NCBI RefSeq assembly: GCF_028368855.1
Contig: NZ_JAQNCY010000002.1
Span: 248,001-312,000, forward strand
Length of the DNA stretch: 64,000 nt
Direction: 5' to 3'
Origin: Leisingera sp. SS27
Lineage (GTDB): Bacteria; Pseudomonadota; Alphaproteobacteria; Rhodobacterales; Rhodobacteraceae
Under the pieces are notes generated by a model. That model saw nothing but the letters and a program-made list of their open reading frames with translations, searched no databases and was not told where the DNA came from. A program made the position numbers and the translations under genes. Position 1 is the stretch's first letter. Every line of letters begins with the position of its first letter. Positions 34,222 to 42,918 of the stretch are shown here, piece after piece.

Positions 34222-36026
34222 CCCTGAATTCCACATTGGCAGCCGTCACGGAGCGCATCGTGTTGCGCAGCGAAGCGACCCGCACCGCCTACCTGGAGCG
34301 GATGCGCGCTGCAAAGGGCAAAGGACCGGCCCGGGCGCATCTCAGTTGCTCCGGTCAGGCGCATGCCTATGCAGCATCTGGTACGGACCAGCAAACGCTG
34401 GCGGCCGGCGGCAACGGGCACTTGGGGATTGTCACTGCCTATAACGATATGCTGTCGGCGCATCAGCCGTTTGAGACCTATCCAGCATTGATCCGCGATG
34501 CCGTCCGCAAGGCGGGCGGCACTGCGCAGGTGGCGGGCGGGGTGCCTGCGATGTGCGACGGCGTCACCCAGGGCGAGGCCGGCATGGAGCTGAGCCTGTT
34601 TTCCCGCGACACCATCGCCATGGCGGCAGGTATTGCACTTAGCCACAACGTGTTCGATGCCGCAGTGTTTCTGGGCGTCTGCGACAAGATCGTGCCCGGG
34701 CTGGTGATCGGCGCCCAGGCTTTTGGCCATATCCCCGCGGTGTTCCTGCCCGCAGGACCGATGACCAGCGGCCTCGCCAATGACGAAAAGGCACAGATCC
34801 GCCAGAAATTTGCCGCCGGGGAAGTCACCCGGGAGGAGCTGCTGAAGGCAGAAATGGCTGCCTACCACGGCCCCGGTACCTGCACCTTCTACGGCACTGC
34901 CAACACCAACCAGATGCTGATGGAGTTCATGGGGCTGCATCTGCCCGGGTCGTCCTTTGTAAACCCAGGCACTCCTCTTCGCGAGGCACTTACGGTTGAG
35001 GGCGCCAAGAGAGCGCTGTCGCTCAGCGCCCTTGGCAACAACTACACCCCAGTTTGCGACGTGCTGGACGAGAAGGCCTATGCCAACGGCATCGTCGGGC
35101 TGATGGCCACTGGCGGCTCCACCAATCTGCTGATCCACCTCATTGCCATGGCGCGGGCGGGTGGCATTCTTCTCGACTGGCAGGATTTTGCGGAACTCTC
35201 GGAATCTGTGCCGCTGCTGGCCAAAGTTTATCCCAACGGCATGGCCGACGTGAACCATTTCCACGCTGCTGGCGGGCTGGGCTACATGATTGGCGAGCTG
35301 CTGAAGGCAGGGCTTTTGCACCCGGACACCCGGACGGTCGCGGGTGAAGGGCTGGAAACCTATACACAGGAGCCATTCCTGTCGGAGGACGGGCTCACCT
35401 TCCGTCCCGGCCCGGGGCAAAGCCTGAATGACGCGGTGCTGCGCCCTGCAGATGCACCGTTCCAGAAGACCGGCGGGCTGAAGCGGCTGACCGGCAATCT
35501 GGGCACCTCTGTCATCAAAGTCTCAGCAGTTGCGAAAGAACATCAGGTGATCGAAGCCCCCGCCCGGGTCTTTCACGACCAGGAAGAAGCCAAGGCCGCC
35601 TTCAAGGCAGGCGAACTGACCAGCGACGTGATCGTGGTTGTGCGCTTCCAGGGCCCCAAGGCCAACGGCATGCCGGAACTGCACAGTCTGACGCCGTTCC
35701 TCGGCATCCTTCAGGGGCGCGGCCAGAAGGTGGCGCTGGTCACCGACGGGCGGATGTCCGGCGCCTCCGGCAAAATCCCGGCGGCGATACATGTGGTTCC
35801 TGAAGCCCTTGACGGCGGCCCGATTGCCCGGATCCGGGACGGCGATTTGCTGCGGCTCGATGCGGTGAAGGGCACATTGGAAATCCTGACGGAAGGCGTA
35901 CTCGAACGCGAAGCCGCCATTGCCGGCCTCAGCGCCTATCAGCATGGCACCGGCCGCGAGCTGTTTTCCCTGTTCCGCCGCTCGGTTGCCTCAGCCGACG
36001 AAGGCGCCAGCGTATTCGGAGTTTGA
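34218..36026 (+). CDS. edd: 6-phosphogluconate dehydratase
   Basis: 602 residues of the IlvD/Edd family. The [4Fe-4S] ligand region is [17 protein letters not shown], with [10 protein letters not shown] and the family stretch [16 protein letters not shown] near the C-terminus. It dehydrates 6-phosphogluconate to KDPG. The length matches Edd rather than the roughly 560-residue IlvD. It is followed at once by eda. Confidence 0.95.
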   Translation: MTLNSTLAAVTERIVLRSEATRTAYLERMRAAKGKGPARAHLSCSGQAHAYAASGTDQQTLAAGGNGHLGIVTAYNDMLSAHQPFETYPALIRDAVRKAGGTAQVAGGVPAMCDGVTQGEAGMELSLFSRDTIAMAAGIALSHNVFDAAVFLGVCDKIVPGLVIGAQAFGHIPAVFLPAGPMTSGLANDEKAQIRQKFAAGEVTREELLKAEMAAYHGPGTCTFYGTANTNQMLMEFMGLHLPGSSFVNPGTPLREALTVEGAKRALSLSALGNNYTPVCDVLDEKAYANGIVGLMATGGSTNLLIHLIAMARAGGILLDWQDFAELSESVPLLAKVYPNGMADVNHFHAAGGLGYMIGELLKAGLLHPDTRTVAGEGLETYTQEPFLSEDGLTFRPGPGQSLNDAVLRPADAPFQKTGGLKRLTGNLGTSVIKVSAVAKEHQVIEAPARVFHDQEEAKAAFKAGELTSDVIVVVRFQGPKANGMPELHSLTPFLGILQGRGQKVALVTDGRMSGASGKIPAAIHVVPEALDGGPIARIRDGDLLRLDAVKGTLEILTEGVLEREAAIAGLSAYQHGTGRELFSLFRRSVASADEGASVFGV

Positions 36027-36680
36027 ATGATGCGGATTACCCCACAGGACGCCAGCCTGCGCACCTGCGAAATTTGCGCTTTGGCACCAGTGATGCCAGT
36101 GCTGGTGGTAGAGGACATAGCCCATGCCCGCCCCCTGGCCGAAGCGCTGGTAGCAGGCGGGCTGCCCGCTCTGGAAGTCACACTGCGAACCGGCGCGGCG
36201 CTCGACGTGATACGCGAGATGGCGCAGGTGAAGGGCGGAATTGTCGGAGCCGGAACGCTGATCACCCCCAAAGACGCCGAAGCTGCCAAGGAAGCAGGCG
36301 CCAAATTCGGCGTCTCGCCAGGCGCCACTGACTATTTGCTGGACGCCTGTGAATCCATTGGGCTGCCGCTCTTGCCCGGTGCAGCCACAGCGACTGAGGC
36401 GATGAGACTCCTGGCCCGCGGCTATGGCATGCTGAAGTTCTTCCCGGCTGAGGCCTCCGGTGGTGCTCTCGCGCTCAAGGCGATCGGCGCCCCCTTACCG
36501 CAGATTTCTTTCTGCCCCACCGGCGGCATCACCCCGGCCAATGCAGAGAGCTACCTGAGTTTGGGTAATGTGGTCTGCGCCGGCGGCAGCTGGGTCGCGC
36601 CTGATGATCTGATCAAAACCCGCAACTGGTACGCAATCGAGAAACTCGCGCGGGAAGCAAGTGAACTGGGGAGAGGGTGA
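36027..36680 (+). CDS. eda: KDPG/KHG aldolase
   Basis: 217 residues of the class I aldolase TIM barrel. LPALEVTLRT carries the catalytic Glu, GAGTLITPKDAEAAKEAGA is conserved, and the Schiff-base Lys is in GYGMLKFFPAE (about residue 136). It splits KDPG into pyruvate and glyceraldehyde-3-phosphate. It starts directly after the edd stop and ends directly before pgi. Confidence 0.95.
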   Translation: MMRITPQDASLRTCEICALAPVMPVLVVEDIAHARPLAEALVAGGLPALEVTLRTGAALDVIREMAQVKGGIVGAGTLITPKDAEAAKEAGAKFGVSPGATDYLLDACESIGLPLLPGAATATEAMRLLARGYGMLKFFPAEASGGALALKAIGAPLPQISFCPTGGITPANAESYLSLGNVVCAGGSWVAPDDLIKTRNWYAIEKLAREASELGRG

Positions 36681-38285
36681 ATGCACGGCATTTGGAAAAC
36701 ACTTGAAGACCTGCATGCAGCGGTGGCCGAACGTCCGATCCTGGGTCTGTTTGATGACCCGCAACGGTTTCAGTGCTTCTCGGCTGAGACTGATGGGCTG
36801 CTGCTCGACTATTCCAAGACGAACTTGGACGAGGACATCCTTCAGCATCTCATCGCCCTGGCTGAAGAGAGCGGGGTTCCGGACAAGCGGGATGCCATGT
36901 TCCAGGGAGCCCGCTCAAATGCGACGGAGGGCCGGGCCGTGCTGCACACGGCTCTGCGCTCGCCGGATACGGCTGTACTTGCGGTCGGGGGCGAGGATGT
37001 TCGCCCTGAGATCAAGGCCACAAGAGACAGTATGGAGCGTTTTGCCGAAGGTGTCCGGACCGGTACGGTCACCGCGCCTGGCGGCCGGGCCTTCACCGAC
37101 GTAGTAAACATCGGCATCGGCGGATCAGACCTGGGCCCTCTCATGGCAGTTCGCGCTCTGGCACCCTACCATACAGGCCCTCGTTGCCATTTTGTGTCCA
37201 ACGTGGACGGTGCGCAAATCTCGGACACTCTGGATCGGCTCAATCCCAGGACAACCCTGTTCATCATCGCCTCCAAGACCTTTACCACAGTTGAAACGAT
37301 GACCAATGCCCGGACCGCTTTTCGCTGGCTGGAAGCGGCTGTTGGAAGCGAAGGCGGGGGGCATCTTGCAGCAGTGTCCTCTGCTCCGGGGCAGACGGCG
37401 GTTTTTGGCATCCCAGAGGACCGGGTGTTCAGCTTCGCCGATTGGGTCGGCGGACGGTATTCGCTGTGGGGGCCGGTTGGTTTGCCCATCATGATGGCCA
37501 TTGGCGCGCAGAAATTCGGCGAATTCCTAGCAGGCGGAAACCAGATGGATCAGCATTTCCGTTCGGCGCCGCTACGGAAGAACCTGCCGGTTCTGATGGC
37601 ACTTGTCGGGATTTGGCACAACAATGTTTGCGGTTATACAACCCGGGTGGTGCTTCCCTATGATCAGCGGCTCGATCGGCTGCCAGCCTACCTCCAGCAA
37701 CTGGACATGGAGAGCAACGGCAAGCGCGTGGATTGTAACGGTGAGCCGCTGCAGCGCGCTTCGGGCCCGATTGTTTGGGGAGAGTCCGGCACCAACGGGC
37801 AACATGCGTTTTATCAGCTGCTTCATCAGGGCACCCAGATCATCCCGGCGGAATTCCTGATCGCTGCGGAAAGCCATGAGCCGCATCTGAAAGAGCATCA
37901 TGACCTGTTGAAGGCGAATTGCCTGGCCCAGTCGGAAGCGCTGATGCGCGGCAGGTCTTTGAAAGCGGCCCGGAAACTAACGGCAGGTGCGGACGCCGCC
38001 GTCGATCAGGATTGCCTTGCCCGGCACCGCACGTTCCCAGGCAACCGCCCTTCCGTCACATTGGCTTACTCCAAACTTTCCCCCTTTGTGCTGGGGCAGC
38101 TAATTGCTTTGTACGAGCACCGGGTCTTTGCGGAAGGGGTGATTTGGAACATCAACTCCTTTGACCAATGGGGCGTGGAACTGGGCAAAGAGTTGGCGAT
38201 TTCCATACTGCCTCTGGTGCAAGGAGACCCGGCAGATGGCAAAGACGGTTCCACGCGAGGACTGCTAGCAAAACTGGCGAATTAA
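36681..38285 (+). CDS. pgi: Glucose-6-phosphate isomerase
   Basis: 534 residues with [11 protein letters not shown] (about residues 141-151), the active-site segment [20 protein letters not shown] with its Glu and His, and the PGI signature [13 protein letters not shown] near the end. It links fructose-6-phosphate from the amino-sugar genes to the glucose-6-phosphate used by Zwf. It closes the zwf-edd-eda-pgi set. Confidence 0.95.
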   Translation: MHGIWKTLEDLHAAVAERPILGLFDDPQRFQCFSAETDGLLLDYSKTNLDEDILQHLIALAEESGVPDKRDAMFQGARSNATEGRAVLHTALRSPDTAVLAVGGEDVRPEIKATRDSMERFAEGVRTGTVTAPGGRAFTDVVNIGIGGSDLGPLMAVRALAPYHTGPRCHFVSNVDGAQISDTLDRLNPRTTLFIIASKTFTTVETMTNARTAFRWLEAAVGSEGGGHLAAVSSAPGQTAVFGIPEDRVFSFADWVGGRYSLWGPVGLPIMMAIGAQKFGEFLAGGNQMDQHFRSAPLRKNLPVLMALVGIWHNNVCGYTTRVVLPYDQRLDRLPAYLQQLDMESNGKRVDCNGEPLQRASGPIVWGESGTNGQHAFYQLLHQGTQIIPAEFLIAAESHEPHLKEHHDLLKANCLAQSEALMRGRSLKAARKLTAGADAAVDQDCLARHRTFPGNRPSVTLAYSKLSPFVLGQLIALYEHRVFAEGVIWNINSFDQWGVELGKELAISILPLVQGDPADGKDGSTRGLLAKLAN

Positions 38286-38672
38286 ACCTCTGCGGTCGGT
38301 GAAGCCTGCTAAGTTAAGCCTCCCCTCTGTACGAGCTCGGAGCTTTCAGAAATTTAACTGTTAATCGGTGCAATGACAGAGACGTTATCAAGAAGAAATA
38401 AGCTGATTGCCGCGGAATACCTTCGGCAGTATTCGGAAAACCTTAGGCGAAACATGCAGGTATTGGCGTTGAAAGGAAACACCTTGGCTATTCGCGCGCT
38501 GGAGGAGGCTGATGCATGTCTGCTGGCTGCTCAGGTTCTGGATACGTGGGCTGATAATTGTGAAGAGCTCTGATTTTGTGCCAAGCAGTTTGCAATGTAA
38601 GAAAACAGCACTCGGGGTCTGCTGAGACCGCATTGAGCTACTCCCCAATGTTTGGACAGGTTTTGGCGTAGT
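38286..38672. other. Mostly non-coding region after pgi
   Basis: Apart from one doubtful 66-codon frame, nothing is recognised before the transposase remnants. TGAGCTACTCCCCAATG at about 38634 may be the terminal repeat of the IS3-type element whose C-terminal fragment follows. Confidence 0.4.
38373..38573 (+). CDS. Small hypothetical protein
   Basis: 66 residues, mostly amphipathic helix (AAEYLRQYSENLRRNMQVLA, then IRALEEADACLLAAQVLD). The composition is protein-like rather than random, but no clear ribosome binding site precedes the ATG. It does not match a family I know. It lies between pgi and an IS remnant and could be a small regulatory or accessory protein, or spurious. Confidence 0.4.
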   Translation: MTETLSRRNKLIAAEYLRQYSENLRRNMQVLALKGNTLAIRALEEADACLLAAQVLDTWADNCEEL

Positions 38673-38785
38673 TTAAGCTACTCTCTGCTCCTGCTGATCG
38701 GGTTGGGTTTTTTCTTTTCGCAGCCAATAGACCACGGCTGGCGGTCTGCCGCCAAGTGGGGAATGAGGGCGTTTGCGGTTGTAGA
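38673..38785 (-). pseudogene. IS3-type transposase C-terminal fragment
   Basis: The minus strand reads LYNRKRPHSPLGGRPPAVVY then WLRKEKTQPDQQEQRVA and a stop. YN-x-x-R-PH-S-x-L is the classic end of IS3-family OrfB. The rest is cut off exactly where the IS903-like element begins at 38786, showing one element inserted into another. Confidence 0.75.
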
Positions 38786-39610
38786 GGCTTTGTTGCACAA
38801 ATCGGGAAGGGGATTCACTGCGTGAATCCAGCATGATAGCTGGAGGGCATGAGTAGCTGGTCCCCTACGAAGTACAAGACCACGAACTGGTCGTCCTACA
38901 ATGACAGCCTGAGACAGCGTGGATCGTTATCTATCTGGTTTGATCCGGAGATGGTCTGGACACCGCCGCCGACAGGCAAACGCTGTCGACAACCGCAGTT
39001 TAGCGATGCGGCGATCCAGACCTCTCTGACCTTGAAAGTCCTGTTTGGCTTGCCGCTGTGGCAAACTACGGGTTTCATTGAAAGCCTGTTGCAACTGGTC
39101 GTGCTGGACTGGGCAGGTCAGACTTCAGCACTCTTTGCCGCCGTCAAAAGACACTCAATGTGAACCTGCCGTATCGCGGAGGGACCGGCCCGCTGAACCT
39201 TCTGATCGATAGCACCGGCATCAAATCAGAGGGTGAAGGCGAGTGGAATGCCAGAAAGCACGGCGGCCCCAAACGCAGGATTTGGCGCAAAATTCACATA
39301 GGGATCGATGAGGAAACGCTGGAGGTTCGCGCGGTCGAGGTCACCACCAGCAATGTTGGTGACGCGCCCATGTTGCCCGAACTACTGGATTAAATCCCGT
39401 CCAGTCAGGAAATCGGATCGGTCACAGCGGACGGAGCGTATGATACGCGGAAATGCCACGACGCTATTGCCAGGCGTGAAGCTCATGCTGTCATACCCCC
39501 GCGCAAGAACGCCAAGCCCTGGAAACCCACGAGCGCCGGTGCCAGAGCTCGAAACGAGGCGGTCAATGCATCGCGATACCCCGGCCGTGCCCTTTGGGGC
39601 GCTTTGATTT
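38786..39610 (+). mobile_element. Decayed IS5-family (IS903-like) element
   Basis: The left end GGCTTTGTTGCACAAATC at 38786 is a typical IS903-group terminal repeat. A transposase reading frame follows, and the element fades at about 39570-39610 without a visible right repeat. It has inserted next to or into an IS3 remnant. The same family left fragments at 19462 and 52910-53356. Confidence 0.75.
38849..39575 (+). pseudogene. IS903-like transposase, frameshifted with internal stop
   Basis: The N-terminal part (WSSYNDSLRQRGSLSIWFDP) is in one frame to about 39120, where indels in the LDWA-VPDFS region shift it. The middle (LIDSTGIKSEGEGEW) continues from 39160, and a TAA at 39391 replaces the usual Gln of LLDQIP. 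The last part (IGSVTADGAYDTRKCHDAIA) then runs on to about 39570. The DDE motif is split, so it is inactive. Confidence 0.82.
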
Positions 39611-39739
39611 CGCTCCGCTCACCTTGCCGTCAAGACCCTGGCACAAAAAGAGTCATGTTCTGCCTCCCGAAAGAAGGGAATCCTTGTTCTGCCCGCTCGC
39701 CACGCGGGTGCAAGTTCGACTTTTTAACAGGAGAAGATA

Positions 39740-40408
39740 ATGGAACGTCAGAACATTCACACACATATGCAGGCTATTGAAGAGCGCTTCAAAGCTGACG
39801 GCCTTACTCTTTACGTGTGTGAAAACCCGGATGAACTGCCAGCCCTTCTGCGGGAAGTAGGAAAGAAGAAAGTGCATCCGATGTCAGAGACCAGCGAAGA
39901 TGAACTGCTATCAGGACGCGCACTTTGGCTATTTCTGAAGAAGGAAGGCCGGTGCATAATCTGCATTTCCGCCAAGCTGGTTGACCTTGGTGAGAAGGAC
40001 TTCGGAAACTACTTCCGGAACCTTGCGGCCTCCAAGTACGTTGGCAGAGACAACGTCGTTGCCAGCGTGTCGCAGCCCTTGGTAGATGAACTTAGGGGCA
40101 GGCTGATCTACTTCGGCGGAATAGAGGTGGCGCCAGACGAAAGAGGCGGCATACGGCGGCTGGGAGATTTCGCTCAGTATGTGAAGCTTCTGGCAGCAAT
40201 GCGCTGGGATTTTGATTGGATGTACACGATCATTGCCTACAAACACCGGCGCCTCGCTGACGATTACGGCTTCAACGGCAAGTACCGGAACGCAATCCGC
40301 TGGGCGGAACCGGTCCCAGAGGGTTTGGCCAATGACCAGATGATTTTAGGCCTCAATGCTGTCCATTTTTCCCACATTGTCAGCAGTGTCGAGCCAGGTA
40401 ACCTTTGA
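39740..40408 (+). CDS. Hypothetical protein
   Basis: 222 residues with a good ribosome site (AGGAGA) nine bases ahead of the ATG. No signal peptide or membrane helix is present. The composition suggests a soluble alpha/beta protein: LWLFLKKEGRCIICISAKLV looks like a central strand-helix unit and WMYTIIAYKHRRLADDYGFNG a helix. I cannot assign a family; an acyltransferase-like fold is only an impression. It converges with, and overlaps by 63 bases, the helix-turn-helix gene on the other strand. IS debris lies to its left. Confidence 0.7.
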   Translation: MERQNIHTHMQAIEERFKADGLTLYVCENPDELPALLREVGKKKVHPMSETSEDELLSGRALWLFLKKEGRCIICISAKLVDLGEKDFGNYFRNLAASKYVGRDNVVASVSQPLVDELRGRLIYFGGIEVAPDERGGIRRLGDFAQYVKLLAAMRWDFDWMYTIIAYKHRRLADDYGFNGKYRNAIRWAEPVPEGLANDQMILGLNAVHFSHIVSSVEPGNL

Positions 40409-41083
40409 GAAAACTGCAGTGACCGGCTCTCCTCGGGTGTCGGTCACTCGCATTGTTACTTTACGGTAGCCGCCTCTTATCCTTTGCCCCTTGCTGATGA
40501 CATCAAGCACTTCATCGGTAACGATGTAGGGAACTTCCTCAAGCATTCTGTGTGAGTGAATGGCGCGCTCAAGGATCTTCTCCTCAAAACTTCCAACGAT
40601 CCGGTAAAAGTCACGGTTGCCTGCCAGCATTAACCGCTCCGCCGTCGCGCTGCGTTTCCCGATTTGGATCGGGTGCATTATCCTGTCTGTGGGTTCTATG
40701 GGTTCGTAGAGGTCAACCTGATCCTCGAACCACTCCCAGTTTTTCAGTTGCCCGCCTTCCCGGTGAAACCAGTCTAAAATGTGGTCTGTGGTCACGTTGA
40801 AGCCTGCCCTGGTACAGGCCGCATGTTCCACGTTCGCCATCTCCGCCGCCCGCCATCGGTTCCAGCTGGCTGCGCTTGCGCTGGTTTCAGCCGGCAATTC
40901 GAAGAAGAACTGAATGGGTATGTGCAAACCGGCGGAAAGAAGAGCCAGGGTGGAGGCTGGAATTTCGCGATTGTTCCTCATTTGGCTTCTGAGAGTTCCG
41001 TAGTTCACTCCCGAAACTGTGCAGGCCCTCTTCAGCCGCATACCCGCGATCTTACAGGCAGCATCTATTCGATCAGCTATCAT
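40346..41083 (-). CDS. Helix-turn-helix protein with unknown C-terminal domain
   Basis: About 245 residues from the ATG at 41083, which has GAGGG five bases upstream; the GTG at 41104 does not. The first 60 residues look like a Cro/CI-type DNA-binding domain (MRLKRACTVSGVNYGTLRSQ, then PASTLALLSAGLHIPIQFFF). The C-terminal half (FYRIVGSFEEKILERAIHSH to YRKVTMRVTDTRGEPVTAVF) has a PAS-like pattern but no certain family. It may regulate the divergent gene at 41176 and the convergent neighbour. Confidence 0.7.
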   Translation of the reverse strand: MIADRIDAACKIAGMRLKRACTVSGVNYGTLRSQMRNNREIPASTLALLSAGLHIPIQFFFELPAETSASAASWNRWRAAEMANVEHAACTRAGFNVTTDHILDWFHREGGQLKNWEWFEDQVDLYEPIEPTDRIMHPIQIGKRSATAERLMLAGNRDFYRIVGSFEEKILERAIHSHRMLEEVPYIVTDEVLDVISKGQRIRGGYRKVTMRVTDTRGEPVTAVFSKVTWLDTADNVGKMDSIEA

Positions 41084-41175
41084 GAAAACCCTCAAAAAAT
41101 TCACACATGTAACTTTTCACTCAAAAGATTGACAGAAGTAAAGCAGCTCAACAACACTCGCAGGAAACGATCGAT

Positions 41176-41568
41176 TTGACAACAACCATTACGTGTGCCC
41201 AGTTCTGCGCAGAGGATGAGTTCCAATTGAAACAGACAGATGCAAACCCATGGCATGCCGAAGGAGCAGAAGTCGCCCGTGTCCTTCAAGGTGCCGAGTT
41301 GGAGCTTTTGAATAAGGCTTGCAAGGTTTCCGGAAAAAGCCTTGCTTTTTGGGCTCGGTTAACGGAGGGGCTTGATGAAGGAGCTCGTGCCATGCTGGTC
41401 TCCAGGGCTCGCATGTTTTCGTCAGAATTGCCTGGTTCGTGCAACGATCTGCCGCAAGATCAAAAGGAAGCAGTCACATTGCTGTCCTTGGTTGGTCGGC
41501 GCGATCGGCAGGTTTTTCTAAGAGCACTTAGAAGTTTAGTTGAGCTTCGCGCAGGGCGAAAAAACTAG
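41176..41568 (+). CDS. Hypothetical protein
   Basis: 130 residues from a TTG start with AGGAAA upstream; no ATG is available. It is soluble, mostly helical (VARVLQGAELELLNKACKVS, GRRDRQVFLRALRSLVELRA) and matches no family I recognise. It is divergent from the helix-turn-helix gene across 92 bp and is followed by 440 bases without a gene and then an IS element. Confidence 0.55.
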   Translation: MTTTITCAQFCAEDEFQLKQTDANPWHAEGAEVARVLQGAELELLNKACKVSGKSLAFWARLTEGLDEGARAMLVSRARMFSSELPGSCNDLPQDQKEAVTLLSLVGRRDRQVFLRALRSLVELRAGRKN

Positions 41569-42010
41569 TTCGAGATTTGCGTATAGCGGCGCAGCTTGAA
41601 GTAAGTGCTGCGCACACGCTAAAAGTCCGCAAGATCCCGCGCTGCATAATCTCACGGCTTCAAAGTCGTTGCACCTTGCATGAATGGCCGCTATCTCCAA
41701 CGCACCGAAGACGGTGTCTCTATGCAAGCGCAGAAAGGTTCTTCCACTTCGCTTGTGCAGCACAATTTTAACAGGTCCGGTGTGGGCTCACTGCCGCCGA
41801 ATGCCAACGCAGCAAGCACCGCGATAGGGACAAGACGGAACCGGCCATCAGCGAAATGGGCTAATCCCTTGAACTTCAGCGGTCTCTTTCGCGGGGCGGC
41901 TGTTCATGTCTAATGAGCCGACCTCCGGGCCGGAAGCGGCGAAATAGGGTGAAGAGCCCAAGTTGAACGATGCTGCGCGAAACACAAAAGGCTGCTTCGC
42001 CGTGGACCTA
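41569..42010. other. Gene-free region before IS5-type element
   Basis: No coding signal. The stretch 41925-42000 (GCGGCGAAATAGGG, then GATGCTGCGCG and AAAAGGCTGCTTCG) resembles dispersed non-coding sequence near 20000 and 58590. Confidence 0.45.
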
Positions 42011-42861
42011 GGCGGTGTTGACAAAAGGGGTTCACAACGCACCGCAGGCGAGATTCAAGCTGGTATCTTCGATGGAGACCAGCTTGGCACGAGATCTGAT
42101 GACGGATGAGGAATGGGCGTTTTTTGAACACTTCATCCTCGCTATCCGCGATACAAACGGGCGCAAACCGGCCAACCACCGCCTTGTTCGGGACGGGATT
42201 TTCTGGATATCCAGAACCGGGTCCCCGTGGCGGGACCTACCTGAGGAGTTCGGCAAATGGTCCAGCGTTTACCGCCAGTTCAGGCGCTGGACCCTGGCAG
42301 GGCTTTGGGAGGATATCCTGGATGCCCTGAACCAGAGCAGAGCCGTCCCCGGCGCCCTGCAAATGGTTGATAGCACCGTGATCCGCGCGCACCACCAAGC
42401 CGCTGGCGCAAAAGGGGGACTCCGGAACAGGGTTTTGGCCGCTCAAGAGGTGGGTTTTCGACCAAGATCCACCTCCGCGTCAACGCGCACGGGTTGCCAA
42501 TGAGAACCGAGATCACGCCGGGGCAAACGTCAGATTACCTTGGCTTTGATCTTGTCATGGCTGACAACCTGCCCGAGCCGAAAGTGCTGCTGGCAGATCG
42601 TGGATATGACGCTGATCGCATTCGGGAAAACATGAACGTGCGCAATATCCAGCCGCAAATCCCGATGCGAAAGACCCGCAAGATGCGTGTTGGAGTGGAT
42701 CATACGCTTTACCGGCTGCGCAATATGGTCGAACGGTGCTTCAACAAGCTCAAGAACGCGCGCCGTGTCGCAACCCGCTATGACAAAACTGCTGAGAGCT
42801 TTCTGGGTTTCATCGACATCACGTCAATCCGCCTATGGTTCCGCCATTTGTCAACATGACC
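42011..42861 (+). mobile_element. IS5-family (IS427-group-like) insertion sequence
   Basis: Imperfect terminal repeats (GGCGGTGTTGACAAA at the left; the right end read inward is GGTCATGTTGACAAA) bound an 851-bp element. It is flanked by TA on both sides, the target duplication expected for this group. The transposase frame is broken by one base. Confidence 0.8.
42066..42859 (+). pseudogene. IS427-like transposase with one-base deletion
   Basis: The first part (LMTDEEWAFFEHFILAIRDT to MVDSTVIRAHHQAAGAKGGL) is in one frame to about 42427. There CGGAACAGG lacks one A relative to the expected Arg-Gln codons. The rest (GFGRSRGGFSTKIHLRVNAH, LLADRGYDADRIRENM, LKNARRVATRYDKTAESFLG) continues in the next frame to 42859. 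All catalytic regions are otherwise present, so the damage is recent. The exact start codon near 42066-42100 is uncertain. Confidence 0.8.
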
Positions 42862-42918
42862 TAAGCCCATCGCGCGCGAGTTTTAGTCTTAGAGAGTAGA
42901 GCGAAATCCAGACTCTGA

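Noticed and set aside
33930-35420. A 496-codon open frame on the minus strand
   Set aside because: Antisense to zwf and edd, with no motif and skewed composition.
42066-42859. Programmed frameshift in the IS5-type transposase
   Set aside because: The break lacks a run of A or G, and the two parts do not overlap as in programmed two-ORF elements; a one-base deletion explains it.
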